A program made the position numbers and the translations under genes. From NCBI GenBank assembly GCA_964579675.1, contig CAZOIA010000061.1:1-27046 (forward strand): a stretch of DNA of 27,046 nucleotides, in the 5' to 3' direction. How positions within the stretch are numbered: position 1 is the first letter of the stretch; every line of letters starts with the position of its first letter. This stretch comes from CAZOIA01 sp964579675 (GTDB lineage Bacteria; Planctomycetota; Phycisphaerae; UBA1845; PWPN01). The notes below the pieces were generated by a model. That model did not search any database, was not told where the DNA came from, and was given only the letters and a program-made list of their open reading frames with translations. Positions 24,309 through 27,046 of this stretch are shown one piece after another.

Positions 24309-26406
24309 CACTAGAGCGCAAGCTGGCGGCAATCCCCAGGCCTGCTGAGAACACGATCACCGCGGGCACGAGGACGCGAGCGGGTAGATGGGAGAAGACT
24401 TCATCACCTGCCCCGGTCAACCCCAGCCAGTCGACGGCCCGCGGGAAACGGGTAAGCATGGTCGAGAAGGCGTTCTGCATGCCGTGGGCGAGGATGCCCG
24501 GCCAGATCGACCGGCACTGCCAGCAGAGATAGCCCAATACCACGCCCATGAGGGCAGTGACCGGCATCCTGTCGATGAGGAAGTGGAAGATTCCGAAGAT
24601 CGCCGAGACGGCCAGGATCGCCGACCACTTGGGCAATCCACTGGCAACGCCGCTGAGCAGGAATCCGCGGAACAGGAACTCCTCACAAACGGCGGGAACG
24701 ATCGCCATCAGGAAGACAACAAGCCAGACCGGCGAGGCGGCGAGCTGAGGCGTGATCTGTTCATTGAATGCCTTGAGCGCTTCGGACGGGGTAATCACCC
24801 TGGCCTGGAGCACGAAGAACTCGTGGGCGATAACCCAGCTCGAGGCACCTAGGAGGATCGCCGCCAACCATGCCCGGGCGGGGGGCAACTGCATCCGGAA
24901 CGTCCGGAGCACGTTGATCTTGAGGTACTTCGCCACTCCCAAAGGCAGCAGAAGAAAGAGCCCGGCGAACTGCACGATTGCCAGCCACGTCATCGTGCGG
25001 ATGAAACCCTCAGTAAGCGTGTCAACCAGGAGAGAGTTCGCGTAGAAAGTGGCCGGGAACAGCAGGGCCGCCAGCAGCAGCGCTTGTGACGCAGTGGGAG
25101 TCGGGACCGGGCGGAACAGGCGGCGTTGCAGCAGGGTCTTGTAAGAACCGGCGTCGGCGAACAGGACCGCCTCCTGCCCGAAGAGCCGGGCCGCCACCGC
25201 TACTGCCGCCATCGCATAGAGCGTCGTGGACAGAAGCACCACCACCACCTGCGTCCAGGTGTAGGTCTGCTGAAACAGCTCGCGGGTGAGCAACACCATG
25301 TTGCCCACGGGCAGGACCATCAGGATGCCTCCGAGTCGGGCGCTGGGTAGCGTAGCCGCCACGGCCGGGATCAGAGCCAGAATGATGATCGGCATCACGT
25401 AGTTCTGCGCTTCCTTGAACGTGCGGGCGAAGCTGCAGGCCGCCACCAGAATGGCGGAAGATAGCAGCGCGAAAGGCACCATACACAGGAGAATGATCGG
25501 CAGGGCACCAGCGGGGAACTGGACGGGCAAGTGTTCGGCGATCGATCGGGTCAGGCCTCCAAAGTGCATCGTCGCACCTACGCTGGCGACGTTGATCACC
25601 GCGGCGATCAGGCCGACGGTGGCAACGACCAGGAACTTGGCCGCGACCAGGTGCAGGATGGGCACCGGCGTGGCCAGCAGGGCCTCAAGCGTTCCCCGTT
25701 CGCGCTCGCCCGCGGTCAGGTCGATGGCGGGGTAGACTGCCCCGGTGATCGTCATCAGCACGAGGATGATCGGGACGATCTGGCCCAGGGCCCAGCCGCC
25801 TCGCTGACGCTCCGTGGCGGACGACACGCTTCGCACCTCCACCGGATTGAGAACCAGATCCACGTCCGGGGTTCCCTGCATGTGGAGTCGCGGGTGATCA
25901 ACAAGCAGTTCGGCCAGCAATCGCCGGGTCATCGCGTCACCATAGCAGTTGAGCACTGCTGATAGCTGTTCCATGGCGGTTCGGCTGCGGACGTCGATCT
26001 CGTTGTAGGTCAGTTCCACCGTCAGTCGGGGGGGGAAGGGCTCGGGGGAGTGAATCAGCCCGAGCGACACGCTGAGTTGGACAGCCTCCCCCAGTTGTTC
26101 AGGCGGCGTCCGGCCGACCTGGACGTCGAAAGCGGCCCGCTCCTGCGCCGGGGTATCGTCACTGAGCTGGGCGGCGTAGATGATCCTTCGGAGCTGACCT
26201 GCCGTTTGCTCGTCGTCCACTTCGACGACGAAACGTTGTGAGCGAAGCTGGAGCAGGTCGCCCTCCATCGCCCGGACGAAACCGAGCATCAGCATGGGAT
26301 AAAGCACGACCGGGATGACCACCATCGCGATCATGGTCCGCCGATCCCGGAGGATGTTGATGAGTTCCTTGCGATAGATCGCGCCGACGCGGGTGTATCG
26401 AGTCAT
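24247..26406 (-). CDS. ABC-2 permease fused to a CPBP intramembrane protease (NatB-CPBP)
   Basis: The 719-aa membrane protein combines two functions. Residues 1 to about 410 are an ABC-2/NatB-type export permease: a cytoplasmic start (YRKELINILRDRRTMIAMV), a long extracytoplasmic loop, and helices after RERGTLEALLATPVP. Residues about 430-719 are a CPBP (Abi/CAAX-like) domain with E575-E576 and R580 in EEFLFRG, FxxxH in FGIFHF, and HxxxN in AHGMQNAF, so all three protease motifs are present. Such fusions occur in planctomycetes. The start (ATG 26406) overlaps the ATPase stop by four bases, so both form one transporter. The C-terminal basic tail overlaps the convergent thrombospondin-repeat gene by 62 bases. 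The exported substrate is unknown; NatAB exports sodium in Bacillus, but that role is not shown here. Confidence 0.92.
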   Translation of the reverse strand: MTRYTRVGAIYRKELINILRDRRTMIAMVVIPVVLYPMLMLGFVRAMEGDLLQLRSQRFVVEVDDEQTAGQLRRIIYAAQLSDDTPAQERAAFDVQVGRTPPEQLGEAVQLSVSLGLIHSPEPFPPRLTVELTYNEIDVRSRTAMEQLSAVLNCYGDAMTRRLLAELLVDHPRLHMQGTPDVDLVLNPVEVRSVSSATERQRGGWALGQIVPIILVLMTITGAVYPAIDLTAGERERGTLEALLATPVPILHLVAAKFLVVATVGLIAAVINVASVGATMHFGGLTRSIAEHLPVQFPAGALPIILLCMVPFALLSSAILVAACSFARTFKEAQNYVMPIIILALIPAVAATLPSARLGGILMVLPVGNMVLLTRELFQQTYTWTQVVVVLLSTTLYAMAAVAVAARLFGQEAVLFADAGSYKTLLQRRLFRPVPTPTASQALLLAALLFPATFYANSLLVDTLTEGFIRTMTWLAIVQFAGLFLLLPLGVAKYLKINVLRTFRMQLPPARAWLAAILLGASSWVIAHEFFVLQARVITPSEALKAFNEQITPQLAASPVWLVVFLMAIVPAVCEEFLFRGFLLSGVASGLPKWSAILAVSAIFGIFHFLIDRMPVTALMGVVLGYLCWQCRSIWPGILAHGMQNAFSTMLTRFPRAVDWLGLTGAGDEVFSHLPARVLVPAVIVFSAGLGIAASLRSSVSWSHMRRRGRRHRCRSDSG

Positions 26407-27046
26407 GAGGCAGGGTCCTCGGGGCCGTCGGGCGGAGGTGCGATGGCGCGGGCGGGCGAATCTCCCGCCAGGTGAAGGAACACGTCGGTCAAGCGGTCAA
26501 AGCCGGTCCGCTCGCGAAGCGTTGGCATGTCACCCTCGGCCACGAGCCGGCCCTCGTGCAGCAGGCCAATCCGATCGCACAGGGCTTCCGCTTCGTCCAG
26601 GTAGTGCGTGCTCAGCAGGATGGCCTTGCCGAGCTCCCGCTCGCGGCGGATGAAGTCCAGTATGAGGCGGTTGGTCAGCACGTCGAGCCCGAGGGTCGGC
26701 TCGTCCATGATCAGAATGGGCGGATCGGCAACCAGGGCCCGGGCGATGTTCGTCCGCTGCCTCTGGCCGGTGGACAGGGCCCCGCAACGCGCGTCCGCGA
26801 AATCATGCATGTCCAGCCAGTCGATCAGGGCCCCCACCCGCCCCCTGATCGCCGGTCGATCCATGCCGTTCAGCTCGCCGAAGTAGCTCAGCAGTTCGCG
26901 GGGGGTAAGTCGCTGGTACAGACCCGTGTTGGCGGTCAGGAACCCGATTGATCTTCTTGCCCGACTGGGATCGCGGACGACGTCGGTGCCGTTGACGACG
27001 GCCCGCCCGGCAGTGGGCGTCATCAGCCCCGAGAGGATTCGCAGCG
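26403..27046 (-). CDS. ABC transporter ATPase, NatA-type (5' partial)
   Basis: About 214 codons are present and the frame runs off the right edge; the Walker A motif lies beyond it. The visible part begins LRILSGLMTPTAGRAVVNG, the stretch that normally follows Walker A, so the ATG at 27023 is internal and not the start. Next come the Q-loop region (IGFLTANTGLYQRLT), the ABC signature as LSTGQRQR (a variant of LSGGQ), Walker B with catalytic Glu (ILIMDEPTLGLD), and the H-switch (LLSTHYLDEAEALC). A proline-rich tail ends the protein. It overlaps the NatB-CPBP gene by ATGA and should power that permease. It is not the ATPase of the peptide importer, which belongs to another ABC family. Confidence 0.92.
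   Translation of the reverse strand, partial: LRILSGLMTPTAGRAVVNGTDVVRDPSRARRSIGFLTANTGLYQRLTPRELLSYFGELNGMDRPAIRGRVGALIDWLDMHDFADARCGALSTGQRQRTNIARALVADPPILIMDEPTLGLDVLTNRLILDFIRRERELGKAILLSTHYLDEAEALCDRIGLLHEGRLVAEGDMPTLRERTGFDRLTDVFLHLAGDSPARAIAPPPDGPEDPAS

Noticed and set aside
24247..27046. NatA/NatB-type genes as the missing ATPase of the peptide importer
   Set aside because: The ATPase overlaps the ABC-2 exporter permease by ATGA and follows the exporter family pattern. Dpp-type ATPases are a different family.

Overview
The window is GC-rich bacterial DNA that most likely comes from a member of the Planctomycetota, probably of the Phycisphaerae type. This rests on family content, not on a marker gene. 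Three large secreted proteins end in the dockerin-like calcium-binding module with a CASGPG/CASGPA tail. There is a prepilin with an FTLIELLVV N-terminus and an H-X9-DG C-terminus, a thrombospondin type 3 repeat protein, an ABC-2 permease fused to a CPBP protease, and a multi-gene peptide and cell-wall locus. No rRNA, tRNA or CRISPR array was found.

Layout. (1) 1-2230: the left edge carries what looks like the 3' end of a group II intron (end of domain V plus a domain VI hairpin). The coding region of a secreted dockerin-like/Cys-rich protein follows directly, and its N-terminus lies outside the window. (2) 2301-6857: a convergent hairpin, a minus-strand DUF4434-like exported protein, a divergent prepilin-like protein, and a membrane-bound dCache-HAMP-PP2C (RsbU/SpoIIE-type) phosphatase. 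(3) 6960-10445: two tandem paralogous secreted proteins on the minus strand with the same dockerin-like C-terminus. (4) 10446-11213: a long stretch without a convincing gene. (5) 11214-23282: a D-cysteine desulfhydrase-type PLP enzyme; a minus-strand dppA then SpoIID-like pair; and, divergent from it, a plus-strand series of family-5 solute-binding lipoprotein, two permeases, a C39-like peptidase, an M14 carboxypeptidase lipoprotein and an exported protein of unknown function. (6) 23391-24308: a thrombospondin type 3 repeat protein. (7) 24247-27046: a NatB-CPBP fusion and the truncated NatA-type ATPase, on the minus strand and overlapping the previous gene tail to tail.

How the genes may work together. 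Region 5 reads as a system for loosening peptidoglycan, importing the released peptides and degrading them. SpoIID-like proteins act on glycan strands. The solute-binding protein and permeases would import peptides. DppA (M55) is a D-aminopeptidase, and the M14 protein resembles murein-peptide amidases. D-cysteine desulfhydrase also acts on D-amino acids but may be independent. No ABC ATPase for this importer lies in the window. The importer genes are split by two repeat families between the two permease genes. The joint function is inference; the individual family calls rest on visible motifs.
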